Virus record (IMG/VR): IMGVR_UViG_3300025030_000067
Span: 1 to 64,000 of that record
Origin: a virus
Length of the DNA: 64,000 nucleotides
Direction: 5' to 3' (one strand)
In this document: positions 40,701 to 47,694 of the stretch, piece after piece
Layout: each line of letters starts with the position of its first letter
Numbering within the stretch: position 1 is the first letter of the stretch
Made by a program: the position numbers and the translations under genes
Notes under the pieces: model-generated
What the model was told of the DNA's origin: nothing
What the model saw: only the letters and a program-made list of their open reading frames with translations
Database searches by the model: none

Positions 40701-42244
40701 AGCGCCTGTTCCCAATTATTGAACCGGATGGCCCGGTCGTCGAGATACACGTCCGCGATTGGCTTTCCGTCGTTGCTGTCTTCTGGTTGATCGGTTTTTT
40801 TGTTGATCTCGTCATATGGGATGTCGTTAAATCCGAGATAGCCTCGCAGTGCCGGTGTTTCCTGCCGAGTGGTGAAAATGATGATTTTCCATCCCGCTTG
40901 CTTAAGTGCCTGCATGGCTGCCGAGACTTGCGGCAACGGTTCTCCGAACGTCTCGGCCCCTTGCCATCCCTGCGAGTAATCGGCAATTACTCCGTCGAAG
41001 TCCACACAGATGGTCTTCTGGTGGATGCTTGCCGACTTTCTGAGCGTGGTCTCTTCCCGCAGGCTTTTGAGGAAGCCGAGCAGCTCCTTGGCTCCCTTGG
41101 TCCTGGCTAGTCGTACCAGCGCCGTTTGCATATGCGACTTGACCGCCGCTGCGTCCCATCTGTCTACTGCTTCTGATCGAACACCTGTCCGGTTGAGCGC
41201 TGCCGCGATATCCTGTTCTTTGTATCCGTGGTCGAACCGACCAAGGCCGAATTTCATTTTGATTATGGCGGATGCAATCGGGTCGTCGAGTGCGTCCAGC
41301 TGCTCTGCGATACCGTTTGCGAGTCCTTCTTGTTTAGCTGCGTTCGATTCGTTGGCTGGTCCTACTGCGGCTTTTGCTGCGATATCGCGCATGCCTGTTT
41401 CGTAATCGTCTTCACCCTGGGTGTCGTATGACTGTTCTTCCTTCAGTCGGTCGTTGTTGGTGATCAGGTGGCGCATGGCCGCCGTCTTGCCGGTACGGGC
41501 TATCGTTTTGGCGACGTTGCTCTCTGATGCGGTGCCGGCCAGATAATTCTTGAACTCCTGTATGTCGGCATCGCTGGCGTTGGTTCCGGATGTTCTCAGG
41601 GCTCCGATCGCCGCCGTGATGTATTCGCTGTACAGTTCGTTCGCTGCCGGGTCATCGTTGTGGAGCACTCCGTTGGCGACAACGTAGTTCGGGTTATATC
41701 CGTTTCTGCTGGCCAGGTGTTTGAGCGTCCCTTTCATTCTGTCAACTATGGCCGGGTGCTGCAATATCTCCGCCTCTGGCATGCCAATGCGTTCCATCCC
41801 GACCAGCGCCCTGCGTGTGCTTTCCTCTGCCGTCACACGGCCACCTGTGCCCTTTGGTGCTTTCTCCGCCGTATGCTCTTCTTCTGTCCAGATGTGGTCT
41901 CGGCTAATATCTTTTATATGCGGAGGGTTTAGTGTGTATCCTTCGCGTACTGGTTTAACTTCGTATCCGGTCTCGTGGCTGCCACCGACGATATGTCCGC
42001 GCTTTTTGCGGTTCATCTCCGGGGTGCGGTAGTAGATCTTTTCGCCATGTTTCGGCTCGGAGCTTTCTTTGCCTCGTACCTTCACCTTGCGTTGGTGTTC
42101 TGCGACTTGTGCGATGGCCCCTGACGCGAGGTGTCGTGTGCCTGCGTGTACCGTATGGACTTCTTCATGCTTGGGCGGCTGGTAGTCGAACAGGCTCATT
42201 TGTGATTTTCTGAGGTAGAAGAATTGCGTGATGTGTTTGATCAT
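37742..42244 (-). CDS. giant multidomain head/internal protein (polyprotein-like)
   Basis: 1500 residues from the ATG after GGAGGCAAGG. In order: LRKSQMSLFDY and a tag-like HLASGA; a domain of about 330 residues shared with the plus-strand gene at 19323; a HAD-like phosphatase with DFDGVIADY (about 420-530); a second tag (HVKQYTRQDGSVV); a helical region; a ParB/DdrB-like domain with ESGNGRTIALTEAYKRG (about 790-1000), related to the injected antirestriction proteins of P1; a Cys-rich knot (SSCGCGHNGCCG); two more RTTASGA tags, one at LLKSHVTAYD and one at ILRKSQHSD. About ten L-x-K-S sites separate the parts. It is probably cut by the prohead protease into injected proteins. Confidence 0.75.
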   Translation of the reverse strand: MIKHITQFFYLRKSQMSLFDYQPPKHEEVHTVHAGTRHLASGAIAQVAEHQRKVKVRGKESSEPKHGEKIYYRTPEMNRKKRGHIVGGSHETGYEVKPVREGYTLNPPHIKDISRDHIWTEEEHTAEKAPKGTGGRVTAEESTRRALVGMERIGMPEAEILQHPAIVDRMKGTLKHLASRNGYNPNYVVANGVLHNDDPAANELYSEYITAAIGALRTSGTNASDADIQEFKNYLAGTASESNVAKTIARTGKTAAMRHLITNNDRLKEEQSYDTQGEDDYETGMRDIAAKAAVGPANESNAAKQEGLANGIAEQLDALDDPIASAIIKMKFGLGRFDHGYKEQDIAAALNRTGVRSEAVDRWDAAAVKSHMQTALVRLARTKGAKELLGFLKSLREETTLRKSASIHQKTICVDFDGVIADYSQGWQGAETFGEPLPQVSAAMQALKQAGWKIIIFTTRQETPALRGYLGFNDIPYDEINKKTDQPEDSNDGKPIADVYLDDRAIRFNNWEQALMDIDIFTKSLRADNLMDRSMLIKSHVKQYTRQDGSVVQEHDDKRVKKHQDVLKHQNEHGEEIHSGAKLKHGDQLAEHLKSRGWKEREVHQVKPIEGHKGGKKEDMPEHEEIKAKNRENGALQTAERGMKKMREAAAASDDPVSVLKNINTSRSNTYTAAIDDYREKLLKHYGHQVDRDSTATKYEKDGHSIIMSKDSDGHTVHFAGGDPSKDKEQISSLQGKKEVQSVDTGKKEPKFVMGKENKAYTAKMNEVSSKYALVESDDLTTSHTIQGHINRAYPQEIQPRERERLSSQMQMANMMNDIKPELFGAGSMAAHGAPIVGKDGAVESGNGRTIALTEAYKRGLADHYKEWLKGEADTFGIKPEDVEKMKNPVLVRVRSDDDKNTDRAEFAREANDTGNLGSSPAEQAWNDSARIDDSLLKKFAVDEDGEIYNDENMDFINGFLDKLGKNESAGLRDADGDPNKKCIERIQNAVFTKVYGSSMLTELQAESAKPKIRNILKALNGCVGDFAQIKGHDDLDVVPDMMEAIEYTLAHQNQSKAELEHTLKNAGSLDFTGDTPKFKTDHSVDMILAISDRAGSRNRLENVFRAISNGIKNEVASRENPEVDMFSGPAEPKNKEQVVKQALDKVNSSDDGVKKSLQRPALTHLIKSHGGSNGGIKRRGKVQEEVGTLEKSSCGCGHNGCCGQEESCSCKVQKEETQEQTRAGRQGRVSSETAAVRLLKSHVTAYDRTTASGALAHIDAHEDSRVKRYAIKLARTESSHQLHKLRQERFAHLPHWGTLDDHTKQRILDAEEEVHGAHTHWEKWKEENMPAKENKEPMADHLPGDHSGLLQVRLFKGRRREMYLIKSKRPKGDGSPKTVQEPVRKSCALSVAHILRKSQHSDHAAYTRTTASGATANVAQKGQPHHEMVKELHDAFERHDKKGRGGMGINTDHPDYSTPEKYAKTAKNILKYKGHERLGKQGSAEVGAMLERHIKQLEA

Positions 42245-42272
42245 CCTTGCCTCCACTGTGGTCGTAGCAATA

Positions 42273-42301
42273 ATACTATGCTATGCTGTGGCGTATATCA
42301 A
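42273..42301 (-). promoter_or_regulatory. sigma70-like promoter built on the shared element
   Basis: On the minus strand: TTGATA, 17-bp spacer, TAGTAT, with CGGCAAAC upstream. It faces the giant head gene, whose ATG has a good ribosome binding site. Confidence 0.72.
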
Positions 42302-42362
42302 ATTGTTTGCCGTATCATTTCAGGTTTAACCCTTTGGGTATGTGTATTCTGATGGTTCTTTG

Positions 42363-42695
42363 AAAACTGCATAGGGAAGATGATGGTCGGAGCGGTATCT
42401 ACGCGCAAAGAGTATATGTGACGAATCTGACGGTAGCTGGTCCCGAGAGGTGTAAAAACTCCAGCGGAAAACAGAATTGATCGAGAGCACAGCCACAAAC
42501 TACATGATCAGGTGAAAGTCCGGTGGTAAGGGTAGATCTTGGGCAGTCCGGGTAAGGGTGGCGTTGAGGGTATGTGCTACATGGGGTATCGGGATGATCA
42601 TCGGAGTCAGAAATGGAGGCCGACCAAGGCGACTTGGTTGGGTGCCCAACACTCATTGCGATGAGGGCTATGTGTAGCGATCCCTATGCAGTTTT
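42363..42695 (+). ncRNA. large structured RNA candidate
   Basis: A stretch of about 330 bases without a convincing gene, closed by a 15-bp perfect pairing: AAAACTGCATAGGGA (42363-42377) with TCCCTATGCAGTTTT (42681-42695). Inside are a 9-bp stem with a GCGA (GNRA) loop (42620-42641), a 5-bp stem with a TGCG (UNCG) loop (42652-42665), GGTCCCGAGAGG, and self-complementary TGATCA segments that could pair over distance. It lies just after the divergent point between giant head gene and plus-strand accessory genes. Phage-encoded ornate RNAs (GOLLD, ROOL) are similar in size and position; family not determined. Strand inferred from GNRA/UNCG loops and the downstream genes. Confidence 0.65.
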
Positions 42696-42727
42696 GAATC
42701 AACCATCACAGGTAAACGGGGGCATTT

Positions 42728-42952
42728 GTGGCTAAATCAACGGTAAATATTGGCAAGCGAACGGCAGAACAGCAGTTCTATGCCGAGGCAGAAATTTTGG
42801 TATCGACTCCTGCTGGAGAGGGTGTCTTTTATGGCATGACTCATAGTCGCAATTCCTCACAGGAAGTTCTGGCGAAGGTCTGTTACGTCGATAGCATTGT
42901 GCTGGTCCCGCTTTCTGATGTGAAGATCGTACGGTCTGGAGGTGTCGCATGA
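42728..42952 (+). CDS. small hypothetical protein
   Basis: 74 residues starting at GTG after a GGGGGCATTT stretch. The product begins AKSTVNIGKRTAEQQFYAEA and has beta strands in VCYVDSIVLVPLSDVKIV. Its stop overlaps the next start (ATGA). It is the first coding gene after the structured RNA. Confidence 0.6.
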   Translation: MAKSTVNIGKRTAEQQFYAEAEILVSTPAGEGVFYGMTHSRNSSQEVLAKVCYVDSIVLVPLSDVKIVRSGGVA

Positions 42953-43257
42953 AAGGCTTGCGTTGTTCGATCTACCAGAATCCATCTGGTAATTTTTCTG
43001 CTGGTGGCATCTCGTCGCGGGTTCGTCAGGTTACTTTGGTTGGAGAAGACATCGATGGTGTCTTTGAACCGTCTGACGATGCGCCTGCCGTGCATCTCTG
43101 CAAGCGTCAGCTTACCGAAGATCGGGAACATGTCTTCGCAAAGCCGGTGGAGTTTGGTGCCTCGCATTCTATGATGGGCGGTTGTTTCATCTGGACGTCC
43201 GATGGCCGTTTCCCGGCAAACTATCCCATCCCTTTGCATGATCGCGTTGAGTCGTAA
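42949..43257 (+). CDS. hypothetical protein
   Basis: 102 residues, beginning MKGLRCSIYQNPSGNFSAGG. It is beta-rich with VRQVTLVGEDIDGVFEPSDD and GGCFIWTSDGRFP. GGAGGTGTCGC precedes the ATG. Small proteins of this style, linked to SAM-dependent or DNA-modification genes in phages, are uncharacterised. Confidence 0.65.
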   Translation: MKGLRCSIYQNPSGNFSAGGISSRVRQVTLVGEDIDGVFEPSDDAPAVHLCKRQLTEDREHVFAKPVEFGASHSMMGGCFIWTSDGRFPANYPIPLHDRVES

Positions 43258-43262
43258 TTGTA

Positions 43263-43278
43263 CTGTAGCGCATATCTA
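43263..43278 (+). promoter_or_regulatory. dispersed element copy
   Basis: TGTAGCGCATATCTAA immediately before TTTGGAGG and the ATG of the methyltransferase. TTGAGT lies 18 bp before CATATC, a possible weak promoter in the plus direction. Confidence 0.5.
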
Positions 43279-43295
43279 ATTTTGGAGGTTTTTTG

Positions 43296-44888
43296 ATGTT
43301 GTCTAACAAAAGTTTCTATCCTACACCGGCTGCACTCGTACAGAAGATGGTTTTCAAGATTAAGGGCCATCCGCGCAAGGTGTTGGAGCCGTCTGCCGGC
43401 AAAGGAGACCTGGCGGAAGGCGTTTCTTCCCGCTGGAAATACTCCGGCAGTCATGCCGCCGAACTGTCTGTGATCGAGATCAATCCGGACTTACAGGCGA
43501 CCCTCCGGGGTAAGGGGCTCAGTCTGATCGACTCCGATTTTCTAGCCTACTCGGGTGCTGACCAGTTTGATCTGATCATCGCCAATCCTCCGTTCGACGA
43601 CGGCGACAAGCACTTGCTCAAGGCTCTCGATATTATGTATCGAGGCCAGATCATCTTCCTTCTAAACGCCGAGACGCTCCGTAATCCTCACACCAATGAC
43701 CGCAAGCTGCTCGTGCGCCGACTGGAAGAGTCTGGAGCCGAGATTGAATTTATTCAGAATGCCTTTCTTGCTGCCGAGCGTAAGACCTCTGTTGAGGTTG
43801 CCCTGATAAACATCGTAATCGACCGCAAGGTTGAGGATGATCTGTTTGCTGGCTGCGACGATCACTCGGCTCGGGCTCATCAGACGGTTGCGGATAAGCA
43901 TGAGGTGTCCACGGGCAAAACGATCGCCGAGCTGGTCCTTGAGTACGACGATATCATCCGGGTTGGCACTGACACCGTAGTCGGGTTCTATCGCAATTAC
44001 CGGAAGGTTGGCCAGTATCTCTCGCTAAACGATTGTGGCAAAAACGACAAGTCATATTCTTCGGACGACCTCACCACTCTCATGCAAAACCAGGTCAATG
44101 CTCTTCTAAAATCTGTCCGCACCTGCTTCTGGCGTCGGACGTTGGAACTTAAAGACTTCAAGGCCAAGTTGACTGAGAAAAAACGCCGAGAGTTTGAGGA
44201 TGCTCTGGTGTCGCATTGCCATATGGACTTCACCGAGTCGAATATCCGCCAGTTCATGCTTAACCTGGTCGGCTCTTACGAGCAGACGCTGACGGACGCC
44301 GTCCTGGACCTATTCGATATGTTCACCGTTCGGCACTGCTACGAGCGGGGTGTTCACGAGAAAAATGTTCATATGTTCAACGGCTGGAAGACGAACAGCG
44401 CCTTCAAGGTTGGGCGCCGAGTAGTTATCCCGGTCCGGTCCGGCTATGGGTCTCCGTTCCTCGGGTACCGGGGCTGGGAGTTGAATTATTCCGCTGCCTC
44501 TTTCCTGGACGACGTTGACAAGGTCATGAATTACTTTGATGGCGGTACTCCGTATCGCTCTCTTTCCAATGCCATCACGGGTTCCTTTGCCAATGGCGAC
44601 AGTTCGGGGCAGTCCACCTATTTCAAATTCATTTGTCACAAGAAGGGCACCATCCATCTCACGTTCATAAGCGAGGACATCCTGCGGCGCTTCAACGTTG
44701 TTGCCTGTCGCGGCAAGGGCTGGCTGCCGGGTGACTTCGGGGCGAAGGGCTACGGCCAGCTGTCGGCTCCCGAGCGTGCCGTGGTGGATTCGTTCGAGGG
44801 CGAGAAGTCCTACGATGCCAACCGTACCGTTGCTTTGTTCGGCGGATCCGCTCTGCCGCAGATAGAATTGTTTCAGGAGGCCGCATGA
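43296..44888 (+). CDS. adenine-N6 DNA methyltransferase with DUF4942
   Basis: 530 residues from the ATG. The N-terminal part is a SAM-dependent methyltransferase: SFYPTPAALVQKM, VLEPSAGKGDLA (SAM-binding motif I) and IIANPPFDDG (NPPF, motif IV of adenine-N6 enzymes). The C-terminal part (about 230-520) matches the DUF4942 pattern with RVGTDTVVGFYRNYRKV at its start and GYRGWELNYS in the middle. No endonuclease partner is visible. It may protect phage DNA from host restriction. Confidence 0.85.
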   Translation: MLSNKSFYPTPAALVQKMVFKIKGHPRKVLEPSAGKGDLAEGVSSRWKYSGSHAAELSVIEINPDLQATLRGKGLSLIDSDFLAYSGADQFDLIIANPPFDDGDKHLLKALDIMYRGQIIFLLNAETLRNPHTNDRKLLVRRLEESGAEIEFIQNAFLAAERKTSVEVALINIVIDRKVEDDLFAGCDDHSARAHQTVADKHEVSTGKTIAELVLEYDDIIRVGTDTVVGFYRNYRKVGQYLSLNDCGKNDKSYSSDDLTTLMQNQVNALLKSVRTCFWRRTLELKDFKAKLTEKKRREFEDALVSHCHMDFTESNIRQFMLNLVGSYEQTLTDAVLDLFDMFTVRHCYERGVHEKNVHMFNGWKTNSAFKVGRRVVIPVRSGYGSPFLGYRGWELNYSAASFLDDVDKVMNYFDGGTPYRSLSNAITGSFANGDSSGQSTYFKFICHKKGTIHLTFISEDILRRFNVVACRGKGWLPGDFGAKGYGQLSAPERAVVDSFEGEKSYDANRTVALFGGSALPQIELFQEAA

Positions 44889-45091
44889 AACCGCAAGAGG
44901 TAGTCACTCGTCTGATGGAGATGCGCACGGAAGTCCTGCGCACGATGCCGCATGTTGGCTGTAGCCCGTTATTCAATCCGGAGACCGACCCTTTTTCTCC
45001 GTTTTGTAATTGCTACAAGCGTGACCTGCTTCGTGCTCTTTTGGCTGCCGAGGGCGATGTCCGTGTTGCTCTTGGCCTGGAGCCGTTCTGA
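44885..45091 (+). CDS. small hypothetical protein
   Basis: 68 residues, starting at an ATG overlapping the methyltransferase stop (ATGA), with CAGGAGGCCGC in front. Helical, with Cys at positions in VGCSPLF and FCNCYKRD. No family recognised. Confidence 0.6.
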   Translation: MKPQEVVTRLMEMRTEVLRTMPHVGCSPLFNPETDPFSPFCNCYKRDLLRALLAAEGDVRVALGLEPF

Positions 45092-45142
45092 TGTCATTCC
45101 ACCGTCCCGGCTTTTACCCGGTGAATGAAGGAGGTAATTGTA

Positions 45143-45322
45143 ATGGTTGATCCGCGCATAAAACTGATGGTCGATAAGCTCTGGCTGGAGTGTGAGTATG
45201 GCCGTATCGATGATGATTGGACGTGTGGCTTCCTCATGGACATGAAGGCCCGTATCAAGCTTGACCGTCCCTTTTCTGACAAACAGATTGAGAAAATTGA
45301 GCAGCTCTTCGAGAGGTACTAA
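45143..45322 (+). CDS. small hypothetical protein
   Basis: 59 residues from the ATG after GGAGGTAATTGTA (chosen over the upstream ATG at 45125, which has no ribosome binding site). It starts MVDPRIKLMVDKLWLECEYG and has DKQIEKIEQLFERY at the end, a helical protein resembling small phage proteins that begin with a D-x-L-x-x-K-W helix. Unknown role. Confidence 0.6.
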   Translation: MVDPRIKLMVDKLWLECEYGRIDDDWTCGFLMDMKARIKLDRPFSDKQIEKIEQLFERY

Positions 45323-45324
45323 AA

Positions 45325-45561
45325 ATGAGCAATTCACTTATTGAATATGATCATGCGGTAAAAGAGGCACGGGCTGGGCGTGGTCGGTCGGTTTCAGATG
45401 AAGAGCTGTATAACCACATGCTGAAAAACTATCCCGAGTTTTCCCGCCTACCGTCGCTGCAGGACGTTATAAAACAGGCAATTGGTGGTGGGTACGCCGT
45501 GCGCCATGATTCTGGTCGGCTGTTCCTACTGCCTGACCATACCAAGGGGGTTTTGATATGA
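45325..45561 (+). CDS. hypothetical protein
   Basis: 78 residues (MSNSLIEYDHAVKEARAGRG ...). GAGAGGTACTAAAA precedes the ATG, and its end overlaps the next gene (ATGA). Mixed helix and strand with a GGGYAVRHDSGRLFLLPDHT end. Unknown. Confidence 0.55.
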   Translation: MSNSLIEYDHAVKEARAGRGRSVSDEELYNHMLKNYPEFSRLPSLQDVIKQAIGGGYAVRHDSGRLFLLPDHTKGVLI

Positions 45562-46037
45562 GTCGCACACCTGGCTCGTGGTCTGTTCGTGAAGCTTATT
45601 CCAATGGAGAGCCATGTGGCTTTGTAGTCCATTCCGGAGCCATTGATATCTGTGAAGTTGCATCTCGGGATGATGCTGATTTATTGGCTGCTGCTCCAGA
45701 TCTTTATGCGGCTTGTGACGAAGCTGACACTGCTTTGGCGGTTATCGGTATTTCCGAACTTACTCCGCAGGCTCGGGGCTGCGTTCGTGAGGCTTGGCCG
45801 ATGGTCCAGGCTGCGAGAGCGAAGGCTAGGCCGGGGAGCGTTTACGCCGAGGTCATTGACGAGGCTCACAAGTCGGAGATATCGCGGCTCGATGCTGTCA
45901 ATTCCGATCTGCAGGCGGCACTGAAAATGATGCTGGATTATGTCAATGGCCTTCCAACAATGCCTTGCATCAGTAAGGCTATGGTGGTAGTGGGGGCTGC
46001 GCGTAGCGCCTTGTCCAAGGCCGGGGGTTCCGTATGA
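45558..46037 (+). CDS. hypothetical protein
   Basis: 159 residues. It begins MSRTPGSWSVREAYSNGEPC and has ICEVASRDDADLLAAAPDLYAACDEA. The TPGSW ... VASRDDADLLAAAPDLY pattern recurs in small phage proteins of unknown function (with NA-x-LIAAAPDLLEA motif). The neighbouring gene begins with the same HSPGPWEY-type pattern, so the two are relatives. Start overlaps the previous stop. Confidence 0.7.
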   Translation: MSRTPGSWSVREAYSNGEPCGFVVHSGAIDICEVASRDDADLLAAAPDLYAACDEADTALAVIGISELTPQARGCVREAWPMVQAARAKARPGSVYAEVIDEAHKSEISRLDAVNSDLQAALKMMLDYVNGLPTMPCISKAMVVVGAARSALSKAGGSV

Positions 46038-46330
46038 GCAAGCATAGTCCTGGACCGTGGGAGTATCGCCATTTTGCCGCATGTTCGACCGGGAACCATA
46101 TTGAATCGGCGTCCGACATGGTGAAAATTGGCAGCAAAATGATTCATATTTACAACAAGCACGATGCCGTCCTTATCTCCGAGGCACCAAATATGCTTGG
46201 CATGCTGGAGCTTGCCTTGAAGTATCTGGAACATCCAGACGTGCAGGCCATTCCTTTTGCTGCTCCAGCCGAGTGTGTTGCTGACCGTATGCGTGCTCTC
46301 ATTGCAAAGGCAAAAGGCGGAAAGTCATGA
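46034..46330 (+). CDS. hypothetical protein, relative of the preceding gene
   Basis: 98 residues: MSKHSPGPWEYRHFAACSTG ... DAVLISEAPNMLGMLELALK. The H-S/T-P-G-P-W start and the DA-x-LI-x-EAP-x-ML helix are the common phage pattern, also present in the preceding gene. It overlaps both neighbours by ATGA. Function unknown. Confidence 0.7.
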   Translation: MSKHSPGPWEYRHFAACSTGNHIESASDMVKIGSKMIHIYNKHDAVLISEAPNMLGMLELALKYLEHPDVQAIPFAAPAECVADRMRALIAKAKGGKS

Positions 46331-46515
46331 TTGCCGCACGCTTCCGCAATGGTCGACTGTCGTTGGCAGTGCCTTCTCGTGGTGAGTTTGGTGATTGCAT
46401 TTGCGAGCACATGCTGACTTATGACGAATTATTAGATATCCAGCAGAGTATAGATTCGGCTTTGTCGGAATATTTGGTTTATAAACTCTCTGATGGCGAC
46501 GCCGATGTTGCCTGA
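46327..46515 (+). CDS. small hypothetical protein
   Basis: 62 residues (MIAARFRNGRLSLAVPSRGE ...). Coupled to the previous gene by ATGA. A beta-strand start and helix with YDELLDIQQSIDSAL. Unknown. Confidence 0.55.
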   Translation: MIAARFRNGRLSLAVPSRGEFGDCICEHMLTYDELLDIQQSIDSALSEYLVYKLSDGDADVA

Positions 46516-46684
46516 TCCTTTTGATCCGTTTGTCAACGTTGCCGGCTTCGTCAGAGAGTGTTGGCGGTGTGGTCATGTCTTGACCCGGGAGAATGACCAT
46601 CTGCACAAGTGTCCTGTATGTGATGATTCTCGGCTTGTCCCGTACGGCAGTAGATTTGAGCTAACGGCGGATTTCCTTTATTGA
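46493..46684 (+). CDS. zinc-ribbon protein
   Basis: 63 residues, overlapping the previous gene by 23 bp. A C-W-R-C-G-H ... C-P-V-C-D pair predicts a rubredoxin-like or zinc ribbon knuckle (about 23-43). The start is uncertain: no ribosome binding site is seen before either in-frame ATG (46493, 46505). Confidence 0.55.
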   Translation: MATPMLPDPFDPFVNVAGFVRECWRCGHVLTRENDHLHKCPVCDDSRLVPYGSRFELTADFLY

Positions 46685-46689
46685 TCTGA

Positions 46690-46718
46690 TAGACAGCAGT
46701 AAATAGTCCTGATATAAT
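46690..46718 (+). promoter_or_regulatory. sigma70 promoter
   Basis: TAGACA, 17-bp spacer, TATAAT. The best consensus host-type promoter in the window, lying 25 bp before the ATG at 46743. The gene is thus probably transcribed early and independently of the upstream run. Confidence 0.8.
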
Positions 46719-46742
46719 TGCGGCATATTCCCTGGAGGGTGT

Positions 46743-47123
46743 ATGCCGCTTTTGTGTCCGGACTGTGCATATTCTGCTGACGAAGACGAACCTTACTGCT
46801 CCCGCTGCGGTCATGATCTTGTGCGTTCGCTCCGGCAGCGCAGTGTCCCTGTTGTGGTTCCTCGACAGGAGGTGGTAGTTGATCGCTTCAAGGTCAACTG
46901 CGTCTGCTATGGAGAGGTTCTTCGGTTTGATCCGGTTGACGAAGCGATGTCGTCTGTATTTCGCTGCGCCAAGTTCCAGCAGCGTGTTGATTGCATCGGT
47001 TGCCCGATCTGCACCAAGTGTGGGCAGCTCAAGTGTACTTGCGGTTTTGTCGGCATATCCATCGATGTGAAAATAAAAGGCACCGTCATCGAGACAGTGC
47101 CTTTGCGTGATCGGCTGGAATAG
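46743..47123 (+). CDS. multi-zinc-knuckle protein
   Basis: 126 residues. Two zinc ribbon halves at the start (LCPDCAYS ... YCSRCGHDL), a basic linker, a beta segment, then a dense Cys cluster (DCIGCPICTKCGQLKCTCG). The first part resembles zinc-ribbon domains of the double-ribbon type. GGAGGGTGT precedes the ATG and a strong promoter lies upstream. It may bind nucleic acid or a host protein. Role unknown. Confidence 0.75.
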   Translation: MPLLCPDCAYSADEDEPYCSRCGHDLVRSLRQRSVPVVVPRQEVVVDRFKVNCVCYGEVLRFDPVDEAMSSVFRCAKFQQRVDCIGCPICTKCGQLKCTCGFVGISIDVKIKGTVIETVPLRDRLE

Positions 47124-47129
47124 CTTTAG

Positions 47130-47690
47130 TTATGCGTTTTTCTTTGCTGCCCATTCCCTGTGGTATTTATTGTAACAATCCGCATGATAATAATTTTTCT
47201 TGTGTTTTTTCATATTAGCAACGTCATCGTACTCGTGACACCCACTACATTTTCTCCAGTCTTCGTTTCCGCACTCTTTTAATGCAATCATCTTTCGATG
47301 TATCGTTTGATGTTCTGCCCGGTTCTTGCAAATCACTATTCCATACTTGTCGGTTCTTCCTTTGTTGTTATCCGTATGGTGAACCACTGCTCCAGGAGGC
47401 AATGGGCCACCTATCATTTTTTCTGCGATAACAATATGTTCAAGCACATATCCATTGGAGCACGAACGCGGATGTTCTGGCATCAGGATCGTATTGTAAC
47501 CTTTTGCTGTTTTGCGGTTGCCGCCTTTCCATTGGCTATGTTTTTCTCCATGTTGAGGTGGATTGTGCCCTGGACAATACTTGTTTGGGTCTCCTTTTTT
47601 GATGCCGAGCCTGGCATTGCTTCTGCTTTGGAATTTCGTCTTTCCTCCGCATCCACAGTGACACTCTCCGTATGAAATATCTTTTTCCAT
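47130..47690 (-). CDS. HNH homing-type endonuclease
   Basis: 186 residues from the ATG after AGAGGTGGTTAATAAG. It has a Cys-rich start (ECHCGCGGKTKF), then an HNH core: GYVLEHIVIAEKMIGGPLPP, VVHHTDNNKGRTDKYGIVIC and EHQTIHRKM. A second Cys motif (CSGCHEYD ... H-A-D-C) lies near the end. Free-standing HNH genes are mobile and usually inserted between phage structural genes, as here after the gpF-like gene. It is convergent with the zinc-knuckle gene. Confidence 0.85.
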   Translation of the reverse strand: MEKDISYGECHCGCGGKTKFQSRSNARLGIKKGDPNKYCPGHNPPQHGEKHSQWKGGNRKTAKGYNTILMPEHPRSCSNGYVLEHIVIAEKMIGGPLPPGAVVHHTDNNKGRTDKYGIVICKNRAEHQTIHRKMIALKECGNEDWRKCSGCHEYDDVANMKKHKKNYYHADCYNKYHREWAAKKNA

Positions 47691-47694
47691 CTTA

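Noticed and set aside
42399-42656. Minus-strand frame inside the structured RNA region
   Set aside because: Composition is not protein-like and there is no ribosome binding site; the base-pairing explains the sequence better.
42363-42695. Group II or group I intron
   Set aside because: No domain V-like hairpin, no GUGYG start, no intron-encoded protein and no split gene around it.
47070-47110. Terminator at the end of the zinc-knuckle gene
   Set aside because: AAAGGCAC and GTGCCTTT could pair, but the stem lies inside the coding end and no T-run follows.
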